Source of the DNA: Neovahlkampfia damariscottae
Lineage: Eukaryota; Heterolobosea; Selenaionea; Neovahlkampfiida; Neovahlkampfiidae
DNA length: 64,000 nt
Assembly: GCA_016618085.1 (NCBI GenBank)
Contig: JABLTG010000037.1
Location: 1 to 64,000 of the forward strand
Direction: 5' to 3'
The notes under the pieces: generated by a model
What the model was told of the DNA's origin: nothing
Database searches by the model: none
The model's input: the letters and a program-made list of their open reading frames with translations, nothing else
Shown: positions 37,180 through 47,506 of the stretch, piece by piece
How the letters are laid out: every line of letters starts with the position of its first letter
Position numbering within the stretch: position 1 is the stretch's first letter
Program-made: the position numbers and the translations under genes

Positions 37180-37570
37180 TCTCTGTTGACCAATCATTTT
37201 CATCAAAAAAAAATTTCGTTTAAAACGATGAAGCTCACAAACCTTGAATACTTTTTGGAAAATCAATGTTGGTGTACAAAAATGATGAAATGTAATGAAA
37301 ATTTATTCGAAAAGTGATTTCTTCATTGATTTTTTTTAATTTTTAGGTTTTTTGAAGGAAAAGTTTCGTTCTTTCTGGGAAAGTCCCAAAATACAACTTT
37401 GATAATATTCGAAAATAATCAAAAAGAATTCGTAAAATAATTATTTTTTAATGTTGATAAATAGAAAATTAAATTCTTCCTCTACAAAGTAAATCAAAAA
37501 TTTAAACTCAATTTGAAAGTTTAATAAAAATGAAAATATCTTTTGTTTAAAAATAAGAGATCAATTTTAT
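37180..37570. other. Intergenic region, 391 bases
   Basis: This is a divergent gap between TRMO and a small unknown gene. If the upstream TRMO ATG at 37266 is used it shrinks to about 300 bases. It is AT-rich with homopolymer runs. The sequence TTTTGAAGGAAAAGTTTCG and short direct repeats are present, but no gene, tRNA or clear CCAAT box on the + side was seen. Confidence 0.5.
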
Positions 37571-38077
37571 ATGATGAATCATGAACAAATTAATAGAATA
37601 CAAACACCAACAAAAAAGAACGGAAATCAAATTTATTTTGTTGATCTTTTTTTACCTTCCATTAATTTGAGATATTCAAATGATACAATTGATTTTTTAA
37701 TAAATTCAGTTGAATTTTTACTCAAGAATTTTAAAAATCAAAAAGAATGTATTTCAAAATATCAACAAGAAATAATTTCTGATGAACAAAAAGAAACTGA
37801 TTCAATTTTGAACTCATATTCAAATTACATTCAATATTTGAATAAATTACAAAATGAAGAATTTGATGAGAATTTAATTCAATTAAACTTTGATTCAATC
37901 AATCATTTACAATACCAAGAAGATGATGTGATTTATCAAAAATTTGATGATTCTTTAAAAAATATATTTTCAAATAAATTTCCAAATGACAATGATTTGA
38001 ATGCATTGAGTGATGATTTGAATCAAATTTATAAAACTCAACAATTAAAAGTGATGAGTAAAGCATTGCAAAAATAA
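37571..38077 (+). CDS. Unknown acidic helical protein, single exon
   Basis: Uninterrupted frame of 168 residues starting MMNHEQINRIQTPTKKNG, with the second ATG three bases later as an alternative. It is predicted mostly helical and rich in Asn, Gln, Glu and Asp (FLLKNFKNQKECISKYQQ). No membrane span, signal or known motif. Spacing to neighbours and codon use are like the other genes. I do not recognise it. Confidence 0.65.
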   Translation: MMNHEQINRIQTPTKKNGNQIYFVDLFLPSINLRYSNDTIDFLINSVEFLLKNFKNQKECISKYQQEIISDEQKETDSILNSYSNYIQYLNKLQNEEFDENLIQLNFDSINHLQYQEDDVIYQKFDDSLKNIFSNKFPNDNDLNALSDDLNQIYKTQQLKVMSKALQK

Positions 38078-38222
38078 AGTTTCAAATTTTTGGAAAATGG
38101 TTTAATCAAAGACTGTGTATCCTTAAAAATTATTTAAATCTTGACAAAATCAAATTTACAAATTTGGAGATTTCTTTTGTCCAATCATTTCGTTTTCGTT
38201 TTCATTCAATAATTAGGAGAGA

Positions 38223-38694
38223 ATGTGGTTGAAAATTGCTTCAATTTCTGGATGCTTGGCAATTGGTTTAGGTAATTTATTCTCAACTTAAAATATAAGG
38301 TGCTTTTGGTATGTTTTGAAGTGTTTCTAATTTTTCTTCAACAAACAGGAGCTCATGGATTAAAGAAAAAAATACAAGATCCAAATATGTTGAAAAATTG
38401 GGAAACTGCAGCACATTATCACCTCCTCCATTCAGTTGTATTGTTGGTCGTTTCTAAATTACCAAAGAATCAAAATTTGATCGGTGGTTTATTTTTAGGA
38501 GGAATCACCCTATTTTCTGGTAAAATCATTATCTATTATTAATAATTTAGGTTCTTTATATTTAATGACTTTGACAAACCAAAAAAAATTGGGTAAGAAA
38601 ATTCTGTGGCAAATTCTCACAATTTTAAGGTGCAATCACACCAATTGGTGGTTTATCAATGATGCTAGGATGGTTGGCATTGGCATTTCTATGA
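38223..38694 (+). CDS. TMEM256: TMEM256/DUF423-family small membrane protein
   Basis: Four introns (38272-38299, 38309-38348, 38520-38550, 38593-38629) give 111 residues. The N-terminus MWLKIASISGCLAIGLGAFG continues to AHGLKKKIQDPNMLKNWETA, then AAHYHLLHSVVLL, and a Gly-rich last span LGAITPIGGLSMMLGWLALA. All are signatures of DUF423. The second exon is only 9 bases (38300-38308) and encodes the invariant GAFG. The function of the family is unknown; it is a predicted inner-membrane protein. Confidence 0.93.
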
Positions 38695-38834
38695 AAATAA
38701 TAAAAAAAACAATTTTTTCTTCAATTTTTCTCGACCAATCGTAAATATATCTAAAAATAGATCAGAAATTATAAATATCTCAATTTTGGTAAAGTTGATT
38801 GGCCGCGCAAAAAACAACTCAAACAAACAACAAA

Positions 38835-39596
38835 ATGAACACTTTTAATCCAATTGACTTTGACTTTGATTTTACACCACTTTCACTTGAAGATGAATTA
38901 ACTTGTAATTTATTTGACACATTTGAACAAAACAAAGAAAATAATTTGATCATTCCTGAAAAACCAGCTTCTCCTCAATTTCAATTTTTTATCAAACAAG
39001 CTAAAACAAGAGAAGAAAAATTTGTTGGAGATATTTTTCCTGATTCATTATTAAGTAGTCCATACAAATATGATCTGAAAATTAAAGGAAAAATTTCAAA
39101 GAATATTAAATTTAAACTTGTAGATGCTGAAACATTCAACGAGATAGAATTAAATCAAAAATCTGGAATTACAGTTGAAACTATTGAAGAACTATCACCA
39201 AGAGAAGTTGTAGTTAGATTTATTATCAATTTTTGTTCTTTTCATTTTAAAAAGAAAGCATTTAGAATAATTATTGAAATGAATAATGAAACAATTTATA
39301 CATCAACACCATTTATGACTTATGCAAGAAGAAAAAACGATGCAACTTCAAGAGTTTCACCTCCAAGAATGACTGTTTCACCACAAAAAAAACCAACACT
39401 TTCACCAACAATGATTAGAAATCCAAAAATGTCAACAAGTGTTCCTTATGACAATAGAATTAAAAAACAAAGTTTAATGAAAAATACTTTTATAAATCTC
39501 AACAATGATGAAATGACTGCATTTGCACTTCAACTTATGCAACAATTATCACCAATTGAAAGAGAAAGAGTTTCAGTTTTATCTGGGTTGTATTAA
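38835..39596 (+). CDS. Unknown protein with Pro/Ser-rich tail, single exon
   Basis: Frame of 253 residues from the first ATG (MNTFNPIDFDFDFTPLSLED). The middle (residues about 60-170) looks like a beta-rich domain ending TIYTSTPFMTYARRKNDATS. A basic, Ser/Pro-rich linker follows (SPPRMTVSPQKKPTLSPTM) with possible proline-directed phosphosites. The TYARRK segment is reminiscent of Ig-like domains of some transcription regulators, but that is speculation. The end (FALQLMQQLSPIERERVSVL) could be a helical interaction motif. Confidence 0.72.
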   Translation: MNTFNPIDFDFDFTPLSLEDELTCNLFDTFEQNKENNLIIPEKPASPQFQFFIKQAKTREEKFVGDIFPDSLLSSPYKYDLKIKGKISKNIKFKLVDAETFNEIELNQKSGITVETIEELSPREVVVRFIINFCSFHFKKKAFRIIIEMNNETIYTSTPFMTYARRKNDATSRVSPPRMTVSPQKKPTLSPTMIRNPKMSTSVPYDNRIKKQSLMKNTFINLNNDEMTAFALQLMQQLSPIERERVSVLSGLY

Positions 39597-39870
39597 AATA
39601 TTTGGTTAAAAAGGTAGACAACAAAAAAAAAGCGCCGTCCACGTTGTCAAAAAAATACCTTCCAAATGACCCATAAATGTTGTAAATCAACATTATTTTT
39701 ATGTATCTCAAAAATTTGAATGTTTAAAAACATTTTTTATATATACGTGGAATGTAATTAAAAAGATTCCCCTGGAAATCCAGGAAAGCTTTTTTTTGAT
39801 CAATCATTTTTTCAAAAAACTGTTTTCCTGAATTTATTGGTTGACAACTGATGATAATAAAAAAAAGAAT
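39597..39870. other. Convergent intergenic region
   Basis: This is the 274-base gap between two convergent stops. It holds an interrupted palindrome near 39770-39783 (CCTGGAAATCCAGG). Its position after the stops would suit 3'-end or terminator function, but no consensus is known to me. Confidence 0.35.
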
Positions 39871-40968
39871 TTATAAAAATGTTTTTGGTTTGACTTGTTT
39901 TTCATTTGTGATTCTTCTAACATAAATTTCGTTTTTTGTTGACTCTTCTTCTTCACCTTTTTCAAAACAATAAGAAGAAGCAACTGCAAGTAAACTTCCA
40001 TCATAATTAAATGATAAAGAACTAATACTTGTTGGATAAGGTGAAAAACTAACTAATTTCTTTTTGTTAAAACCATCCCAAATATTAACAATTTTATCAG
40101 AACCACCTGTTGCAAAACTACCATAAATTGGATGAAAAGCAATTCCATTTACTGGATATAAAGTCTCAACACCTTCATCTTTTGTTCTATGACATTTAAA
40201 TGCCTTTAAAATTAGATTTAAAATAATATTATTTTACATATTTTTTTTCTTGAACAGAAGGATCAACATCAAAGTACTCAATGGATACTCTACCTTCAAT
40301 AGATGATAATGCATATCCTTTTGAATCAATAAAACAACGAATTATTCTTGTTTGATATTTTAAACTACTTTCTCTTTTTTGTATTAATTTCATTGTAGTT
40401 AAATCATAAATATAAACATGTCTACCATGTGTACCAACAACTAAATGTTTACCATCTTTTGATATATCCATTGAGTATACTTTACCAGGTAGTTCAAAAG
40501 TATGAAGACATTCTTTTTTCTCAATATCCCATCTTTTATTTTAAAATTAATATTTTCTTACACTTTTACTGTTTCATCCCAAGAACCTGAATATAATCTA
40601 TTATTATTAAATGTTAAACATCTTATTGCTTTTGAATGTTTTCCAATTTCAATTTCTTTTTCATTTTCTAAGTCATACATTTTAATTGTCGCATCTAAAC
40701 CAGAAGTGAAACAATGACTATCTGAATTCCAACATCCATCTAAAACAGCACCTTTATGTTGATATTTTTTAAGTACAATATTATTATCAACATCATAAAT
40801 TCGAACAGATCCATCCTTTTAAAAAAAAAAATAAAAAAAATAATTTTTACAAACCCAGCAAGTTGCTAATAATAAATTCTTTTTTGAAGGTGTAAATGAT
40901 ACAGATGAAATTGAGTCATTTGGAAGATCATTTAGTAATATTTGTTGTTTGGTTGGGTCTGTTGTCAT
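39871..40968 (-). CDS. BUB3: Mitotic checkpoint WD40 protein BUB3
   Basis: Three introns (40816-40854, 40533-40561, 40204-40237) give 331 residues. [37 protein letters not shown] and [19 protein letters not shown] are the classic Bub3 signature. [15 protein letters not shown] and [20 protein letters not shown] complete the sixth and seventh blades. Bub3 recruits BubR1/Bub1 to MELT-phosphorylated KNL1. This call separates it from the Rae1 and POC1 families, whose SSLKYQTR segment differs. Confidence 0.96.
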
Positions 40969-41023
40969 TGTCCAATAAAAACTGAATAATTTTTGTTAAA
41001 AAATCATCCAATCACATCGAACT
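40969..41023. promoter_or_regulatory. 55-base divergent promoter with two CCAAT boxes
   Basis: GTCCAATAAAA and ATCCAATCACA lie between the divergent ATGs of BUB3 and the beta-ureidopropionase gene. The rest is AT-rich. Confidence 0.5.
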
Positions 41024-42540
41024 ATGAAAATTACTTTGTTGCTCATTGTCGGATTATTTATCTTTTCATTGAATGCTGAAACTGTTGAAACATCAATCAA
41101 TGGAGATTCAAAACCTTTTAAAACAGCACCTGGAATTGATACATCAGATCCTATGACTTCTTTTGAAGTAAACTTAGTTTTTTTGAACGACTTACTTCTC
41201 TCTTAGTCACTTGAATCAATTTTTGAAGAGTACATCCCAAAAGAAAAGTTAGAACAAGTTAAAAGAGTTTTATATGGAAAAGGCTCACAACCTCTTGAAA
41301 TTACAAAAGAAGCAACTGAACTTTCTGAAAAATACAACTTTGAAATTAAACATGTTTCTATGGTTCAAAATGCTGCACCTGAACAATTAAGAAAAAGAAA
41401 AATTGTTAAAGTTGGTGCTATTCAAACACAAATTGTAAAACCAACTTCAGCACCAATTGCTGAACAAGTAAAAGACATATTTTGATTAACCTTCTAAAAA
41501 GTACAAAGCAATTAGAGATCAAACTGAAAAAATGATTGATGCTGCTGCTAGTTTAGGTGTTAACGTTCTTTGTTTACAAGAAGCGTGGTAAGTTTTTTTT
41601 CTTACTTTTATTTTCAACAACAAAGGACAATGCCTTTTGCTTTTTGTACAAGAGAGAAATTACCTTGGATGGAATTTGCAGAAAGTGCAGAAGATGGAAA
41701 TTCAACAAAATTCCTTCAAAAATTAGCTAAAAAACACAACATGGTTATTATATCACCAATCCTTGAAAGAGATCCAATCCATGCTGAAACTATTTGGAAT
41801 ACTGCTGTTGTTATTGGTAATAATGGAAATGTTATTGGAAAATCAAGAAAAAATCATATTCCAAGAGTTGGAGATTTCAATGAAGCAACTTATTGTAAGA
41901 CAATAATTCTTTTAAAAAAAAATATCAAAAGACACAGAAGGTAACACAGGACATCCAGTTTTTGAAACAAAATTCGGTAAAATTGCTATCAATATTTGTT
42001 ATGGAAGACATCATCCTTTAAATTGGATGATGTATGGATTGAATGGTGCTCAAATCGTTTTTAATCCAAGTGCAACAGTTGGAGCACTCAGTGAACCTTT
42101 ATGGTAAAAAAAATAAAAAATATAACCAAACTTTTTTTAGGGGAATTGAAGCTAGAAATGCCGCTATTGCAAATGCTTATTATTCAGTTGGAATCAATAG
42201 AATTGGAACTGAAACATTTCCAAATGAATTTACATCAGGAAATGGAAAGAAAGCTCATAAAGATTTTGGACACTTTTATGGTACATCTTATGTAGCTGGT
42301 CCAGATGGATCAAGAACACCTGGTCTTTCAAGAGTTAGAGATGGTTTATTAGTAACAGAAATTGACTTAAATCACAATAGACAAGTCAAAGATAGTGTAA
42401 TTAAATTTATTAATTGATTTTTTTTTACAAAGTGGATGTTGGCAATCACTTCTAGATTTGAACTTTATGCTAAAAAACTTAATGAATTCATTGATATGAA
42501 ATACAAAGGTGAAACAATCAAAGATCCTTCTTTAGAATAA
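41024..42540 (+). CDS. UPB1: Beta-ureidopropionase with N-terminal signal peptide
   Basis: Six introns (41168-41206, 41468-41501, 41588-41625, 41895-41931, 42104-42140, 42397-42432) give 431 residues. The nitrilase triad is visible: Glu in CLQEAW, Lys in KSRKNHIPR, Cys in [44 protein letters not shown] and [18 protein letters not shown] match animal and plant UPB1 nearly word for word. The enzyme hydrolyses N-carbamoyl-beta-alanine in pyrimidine breakdown and is normally cytosolic. Here the first exon encodes [20 protein letters not shown], a good secretory signal, ahead of the usual N-terminal helical part. Confidence 0.96.
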
Positions 42541-42672
42541 ATCCTTTAGTTTTTCATTATTTAGAATTAATTTTCTGGTTTCTTTCTTCTTAAGAATTCA
42601 AAAGGGACATAACAGATTTTCATTAGATTTTTCTTATGATTATTTTTTCAAAAAATTCTTTCTTCTTTTATT

Positions 42673-42773
42673 TCAATATTTTCTTTGTGGTGAATATTTT
42701 TGATGATTTTCATAATTTTTTCTTTGAGGTGATTGTGAATATCTTCTACGTTCAGGAGAATAACGACGTTGGT

Positions 42774-42809
<36 letters not shown>

Positions 42810-43615
42810 GAGGTGGTGAATAACGACGTTCACTATATCTTCTACGTTCAGGAGAATAATCACGACGTGGAGAATAATGACGACGTGGAGAATAATGACG
42901 ACGTTGATGATAACCACCACCACGATCATTATAACCACCACGATAACTTCCACGACGTTGATAACCACCACGATAACCACCATCATATGGTCTATATGGT
43001 GGTCTATATCCAAGATATTTACCAGGTGTCTATTGAAAATTTAAATGAGTTTTGTTTCTTTACAGTTTCATGTGGTTTATCTGATAGAGAAAAATCTGTA
43101 CGAATTTCTCTTCCATCAAGTTCTTTTTGATGGAATTTTTCTTTACATAATTTTGCTGTTTCAATATCATCAAAATATGCAAAGCCAAATCCTTTACTGT
43201 AACCACTCTGAAGGTACGTTATTTTTATTTTTATTCTTTACTTCTCTATCAAGTACAAGTGTGAATTTATCAAGTTTAAACTCTTCTTTGATCATTTTAA
43301 CCATTTCTTCTTCTTTAATTTCTTTTGGTAATCCAAAAAATCCAACAACTATTTTTTTTTTGTCAATTTTATTTTTTATTTTTTACCTTTTGATGGTTCA
43401 GGAGTTGAATCTCTTTTAAAAACCTTCTTTTTATAAAAAACTGGACTTCTTCTTCTTCTTGGTGGTGATCTACTGTTATAATGGTCACTTCTTCTTGGTG
43501 AACGGTTTGGACTTGAGTCTTTTCTTTTATAACCTGGTGAGCCTGAGTTTCTTCTTTCAGGTGTATAAGATCTTCTACTTGGTGATTGACGTCTTGGACT
43601 TTCGTTGTTGGACAT
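42673..43615 (-). CDS. TRA2: Transformer-2-like SR splicing factor
   Basis: Introns 43349-43386, 43208-43241 and 43030-43063 give 278 residues. The protein has an N-terminal RS-type region (RSPPRRRRSPVF), one RRM (VGFFGLPKEIKEEEM for RNP2; SKGFGFAYFDD for RNP1) and the Tra2 linker KPHETTPGKYLGY right after the RRM. It ends in a Gly/Arg/Tyr-rich tail with RRHYSPRR repeats and a run of 12 Gln. Tra2 binds GAA-rich exonic enhancers, a suitable partner for a genome full of very small exons. The order RS-RRM-linker-RS is the family layout. Confidence 0.92.
42775..42810 (+). repeat. (TTG)12 microsatellite coding poly-Gln in TRA2
   Basis: There are twelve perfect TTG units on the plus strand, read as CAA on the minus strand. 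It sits in the tail of the TRA2 gene and is likely length-polymorphic. Confidence 0.9.
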
Positions 43616-43692
43616 TTTTTTGAGGTTGAACAATAAATTGAAATGATTGGATAAAATTTTGTTTATTTCAATTTTAATTTTTATAATTCTAT

Positions 43693-44057
43693 TTAATTAG
43701 TTTCTTCAAATTCCCATGCAGAACGACACATTGGACATGTTTGTTCTTGATCTTGAGTTTCCAACCATTTCATTATACAGTTCAAATGGAAAGTATGATT
43801 ACATTTTCCTTTTATTTTAAAATTAAAAAATAAATACCAGATATAGCAGGTGCATCATCACCAGGAAATTGACCGTCTTTTAAAATTTAAAATAACCATT
43901 TAATTATACCTGTAGCAGAAGAATCTAATTCAAGGTGACATATACCACATACTTCTTCAGGACCTTTCCAAGTCCAACTAGAAACTAAATTTACACCTAG
44001 AAAAATAATTAGATTTATGGTGACACCAAAAAAGTTACTTTTGATTTTTATTTTCAT
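43693..44057 (-). CDS. APC11: Anaphase-promoting complex RING-H2 subunit APC11
   Basis: Three introns (43997-44038, 43877-43909, 43809-43837) give 86 residues, the family length. MKIKIKS opens the protein. WTWKGPEEVCGICHLELDSS, FPGDDAPAISGKCNHTFHLN and CPMCRSAWEFEE show the RING-H2 ligands and the PGDDxP insert specific to APC11. It recruits E2 enzymes to the APC/C. The start ATG is inside TTGACCAATG. A 45-base gap separates it from the divergent small gene. Confidence 0.96.
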
Positions 44058-44102
44058 TGGTCAAAAAAAAAAAAATAAACCGAAATTGAGTTCAAAACAT
44101 AA
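44058..44102. promoter_or_regulatory. 45-base divergent gap between APC11 and a small gene
   Basis: The CCAAT box (GACCAATG on the minus strand) includes the APC11 start codon. The same element lies about 45 bases upstream of the plus-strand ATG. The rest is a poly-A run. Confidence 0.45.
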
Positions 44103-44288
44103 ATGGAACAAGAAGAAAATTTGAAAGCTGAAACAAAGGAATCTGTGAATAAAGAAGAGTATAATGATGTAATAGAACATGATGGTAAAATAGACGGAAA
44201 AAGTTGGTCAGATGAAGAAACAGAAGTAGAACCTTTTGACGAACAAAAATTAGTTGATTCAACGAGTTGTATGTGTATAATAAATTAA
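44103..44288 (+). CDS. Small acidic protein, unknown
   Basis: Frame of 61 residues with its own CCAAT box shared with APC11. It is highly acidic ([17 protein letters not shown]) and ends CMCIIN. No domain recognised. Its TAA overlaps the stop codon of convergent CK2 alpha, which is the compact tail-to-tail pattern seen elsewhere in this window and slightly favours a real gene. Confidence 0.5.
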   Translation: MEQEENLKAETKESVNKEEYNDVIEHDGKIDGKSWSDEETEVEPFDEQKLVDSTSCMCIIN

Positions 44289-45459
44289 AAAGAATTTTTA
44301 ATTGAATCAAAATAAGGATGTTCTAAAGCTTCTTTTGCTGTTAGTCTTTCTGAATGATCATAACGCAATAATTTATCAATTAAATCTATTGCTTCTTTTG
44401 TTGCATAATCTTTTCTTTCTTTTGTGACAAATGAACTCCATTCAATCTCTGGATAACGATTTCTATTTCAAAAAATAATTAATCATCTCTCTTTTTGTTT
44501 TACTTTGTCAATAAACCTTCAAAACATGTTTTTAATTGAATATTATATTTTTCAAGATAATCAAATAATTTTTGAGTTCCAAGTACTTTTGCAATTTTAA
44601 TTAATTGATCATAATTATCTTTTCCTTTAAAAAGAGGATCCTTTAAAAATATCTAAAGAATATGTTTAATATAAATATTTATATCATACCATTCCTGCAA
44701 AAGTACAACCTAAACTCCATAAATCTAAAGAATGATCATAAGTCATATAATCTAATAATAACTCTGGACTTTTATAATATCTTGAAGCAACACGAACATT
44801 ATATTCAGTACCTGGATGATAGAATTCAGCTAAACCCCAATCAATAATTCTTAATTGTTTAATTGAATGATCAATCATAATATTATGAGGTTTTATATCA
44901 CGATGGAAAATACCTTGACTATTTTTTAAGTTTTTAAAATTTTCGAACCTATGAGCATAATTTAATCCTTTTAATATTTGATAAATATAAAAACAAATAT
45001 CATCAGGTTTTAAAGTAGGATATAAAAGTCTAAAATCAGTATTCTTTACTTTTTCAGTGATTAAAGCAGGTGTACTAGTTTCTTTATGTTTTACAACGTC
45101 CAATAATTGTACAATATTTGGACCACCAGATAAATTTTGTAATATTTGAATCTCTCTTTGAATCTTTTTCGTTTTTACAGGTCTTTTATATTTTTTTTAG
45201 TTTTTTTTTTTTTTTACTTTAATATTTTTATAATGCATTCTTTTCCATTTAAAGTATTTGTTCCTTCAAATACTTCACTATATTTTCCTCTTCCAACTTT
45301 TTTTAAAACGTCATAGTTTCCACTATCATTCCATTTTACTTTAAAATTTTCATAATCCCAATAATCTTTGTTTTTCTTCTTTAAAGCATCAGGATATGCT
45401 CTAGAGATGGTTACTTTAGGTTTTTTCAAATCTTCACTCTCTGAATCTGATGTTGACAT
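44285..45459 (-). CDS. CSNK2A: Casein kinase 2 catalytic subunit alpha
   Basis: Introns 45183-45217, 44919-44948, 44653-44689 and 44463-44503 give 343 residues. The protein has the basic cluster [15 protein letters not shown], catalytic [12 protein letters not shown], the CK2-specific DWG in [40 protein letters not shown], and the C-lobe signature [20 protein letters not shown]. The 30-base intron at 44919-44948 lacks a stop and keeps frame; removal is needed to restore [15 protein letters not shown]2 is a constitutive Ser/Thr kinase of acidic sites. Confidence 0.97.
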
Positions 45460-45512
45460 AATGTTGACCAATGAAAAGAAAGTAGGTTGAAATATAATTT
45501 TAGAAATAATAT

Positions 45513-46432
45513 TTATTGATTCAAAGATAAAGCAATATTTGAAGATAATAATAAAATTACAAATAGAATTACCACAGTAAATATAACTCTTTTTGAAATT
45601 CTCTTCTTATTAAAAGTTGATAACCAATTATAAATATTTTCATGATGATTCATTGTTAATTTTGATAAATTTGAATCAAAATTTGCATGAGAATGTAACC
45701 AATTTGATAATTGAAATTTATAATTTAACCATATTTCAAATCTAGATTGATTAATGGAAGTATTATCATCATCATTAGTATTGTAATTGATAGTGTTGTC
45801 ATCATCATCATCATTACCATCTCTTATAAAATGATTATTTAATATTTTTAATTGTTCATAAAATATAAATGGTTTTAATAATTGAAATAATTCTGAAATA
45901 TTTCTTTTTTTATTTTCCATTGATGATATTGATTTTATAACTGATATTTTAAATTCATTTGATTCCATTTTATTGATTGTTTCTTTATATATATTTTCAA
46001 TTTCTTCATTTGACAAATATTTATAATCAAAATTAAAACATTCTTTTATTAAAAATGAATCAAATAATTCAATTTCATTTTTTAATTCTTCATTATTTTT
46101 TGATTCTTTACCTAGAATATTCTTAAATTTTAATATTTCATTCGTAGCTTCAATTTTATCATTTTTTTGTTCAAGGTTATTATATTTTCTTAAATTTTTA
46201 TAATAAATTGAATATAAATAATCCATTACTAAATCATATTTTTTTAATATTTCTTCATCTTCTTCTTGATCTGAAGAATTAGTATATAATGAAACAAACC
46301 TAATTTTTTGAATTCCTCAATTTGTTTTTCATTATCTTTGAATTGTTTTACTATTCCTTGAAATATTTTTTGATTATCTGATGTATACTTTTTGACAAAA
46401 TTATTTTTTATTAACCGTTTGAGTCTCTTCAT
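45513..46432 (-). CDS. Tail-anchored coiled-coil protein, unknown
   Basis: One 29-base intron (46271-46299) gives 296 residues. The body is helical and charged (KFKNILGKESKNNEELKNEI), with an Asp/Asn-rich insert. The C-terminus is a single hydrophobic span (VIFTVVILFVILLLSSNIAL) six residues from the end. The topology resembles SNARE-like or other tail-anchored proteins, but no zero-layer Gln/Arg heptads are evident. Unrecognised. Confidence 0.75.
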
Positions 46433-46538
46433 TTAAGTAAATGTCTGACCAATTAGGATCATCAAGATAAAACATTAATAAATGTTATTATTATTTTATA
46501 TTTACTAAATGAGAAAGATGTACAATAAGTCAGAATAT

Positions 46539-46811
46539 TTATAATGTGAGGTCAAACAGAATTTCATTTTTCAAATCTTCCATTTTTTTCATATTTTGAA
46601 CTTGTTCAATGGTTGCTTTCATTTCAAAAGTTGGTGTCATTCTTTCTTGTATTTCTACTTTTCTAAAATAATCAATTCCAACATTACTTTCAATTCCATT
46701 TTGATCAATAACACGAATGAATAATGGTAAACCAATATTATTAGTTTTAAAACCTTGAAAGACTTCTCTCATTGTGTTCAAGTTTGGAATGGATATTTTT
46801 TGATTGTTCAT
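46539..46811 (-). CDS. Small unknown protein, single exon
   Basis: Frame of 90 residues (MNNQKISIPNLNTMREVFQG). It has the look of a compact alpha/beta domain (GLPLFIRVIDQNGIESNVGI). It lies 37 bases downstream of the ZZ gene's stop on the same strand, with no intron. No motif recognised. Confidence 0.55.
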   Translation of the reverse strand: MNNQKISIPNLNTMREVFQGFKTNNIGLPLFIRVIDQNGIESNVGIDYFRKVEIQERMTPTFEMKATIEQVQNMKKMEDLKNEILFDLTL

Positions 46812-46848
46812 TTTTGATCACAAATAAATTTGAGGTCAATATTAAAAG

Positions 46849-47364
46849 TTACATTTTATTCATTAATGATGATAATATATCTCGTGGTGCATCAATCTCT
46901 TCAAATGTATGTAGTCCATCAAAATGTTGATCAGAATTATCATTTAGACATTTTTCACAAAAATCAAAGTCCAAACATTCATTACATTTGTATCTTTTTC
47001 CTTTTATTCCTTTTTCTTCACATCCATCACAGATGATTCCTAAATGTACATTTTCACCTCTTTCTAGCTTATTGTCAATTTTGAAAATTAAATCTCCTTC
47101 TTTTGGTTGAAAGCCATGTTCAATGAATCCAAACTCAGTCGCATTTGACATAATTTCAAAAATTTGATTCATTTTTATTTCTTTATCTGAAATTGAGATA
47201 ACTGGACATCTTTTTAGATATTTCTCTCTTAATCTCTCTTTCATTTTTTGTGTTTTTTCAATTTCTTGTTTTTTATGAAGAAGTTTGGATACTGCTGCTT
47301 CAATGGCTGCATTTTTTTCTTCACTGAGACGAAGATTCTTCAAATCTCTATTTATTTTTTCCAT
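46849..47364 (-). CDS. ZZ-type zinc finger protein
   Basis: Single exon, 171 residues. There is an N-terminal helical region with KKQEIEKTQKMKERLREKYL. A ZZ finger follows at about residues 107-155: HLGIICDGCEEKGIKGKRYK, CNECLDFDFCEKCL, then the His pair near QHFDGLHTF. ZZ domains bind N-terminal histone tails or degrons and mark adaptor proteins such as p62. An upstream in-frame ATG (47448) lies within a CCAAT element, so the inner ATG is preferred. Confidence 0.85.
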   Translation of the reverse strand: MEKINRDLKNLRLSEEKNAAIEAAVSKLLHKKQEIEKTQKMKERLREKYLKRCPVISISDKEIKMNQIFEIMSNATEFGFIEHGFQPKEGDLIFKIDNKLERGENVHLGIICDGCEEKGIKGKRYKCNECLDFDFCEKCLNDNSDQHFDGLHTFEEIDAPRDILSSLMNKM

Positions 47365-47506
47365 AATGATTCTGGTGCACTTGTTTTTATTTTTTGATCT
47401 ATTTATAAAAATAAATAAACATTCCGATTGGATTAAATTTCCATCCAATCAGATTAATAATCTAATTTTAAACTCAAAATCCGAGGAAATTGAGTCGAAG
47501 AAACAA

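Noticed and set aside
42636-43130. Overlapping long frames on both strands around the TRA2 tail
   Set aside because: They are shadows of RS/Gly/Tyr-rich and poly-Gln coding sequence. Only the minus-strand frame has the RRM and Tra2 linker.
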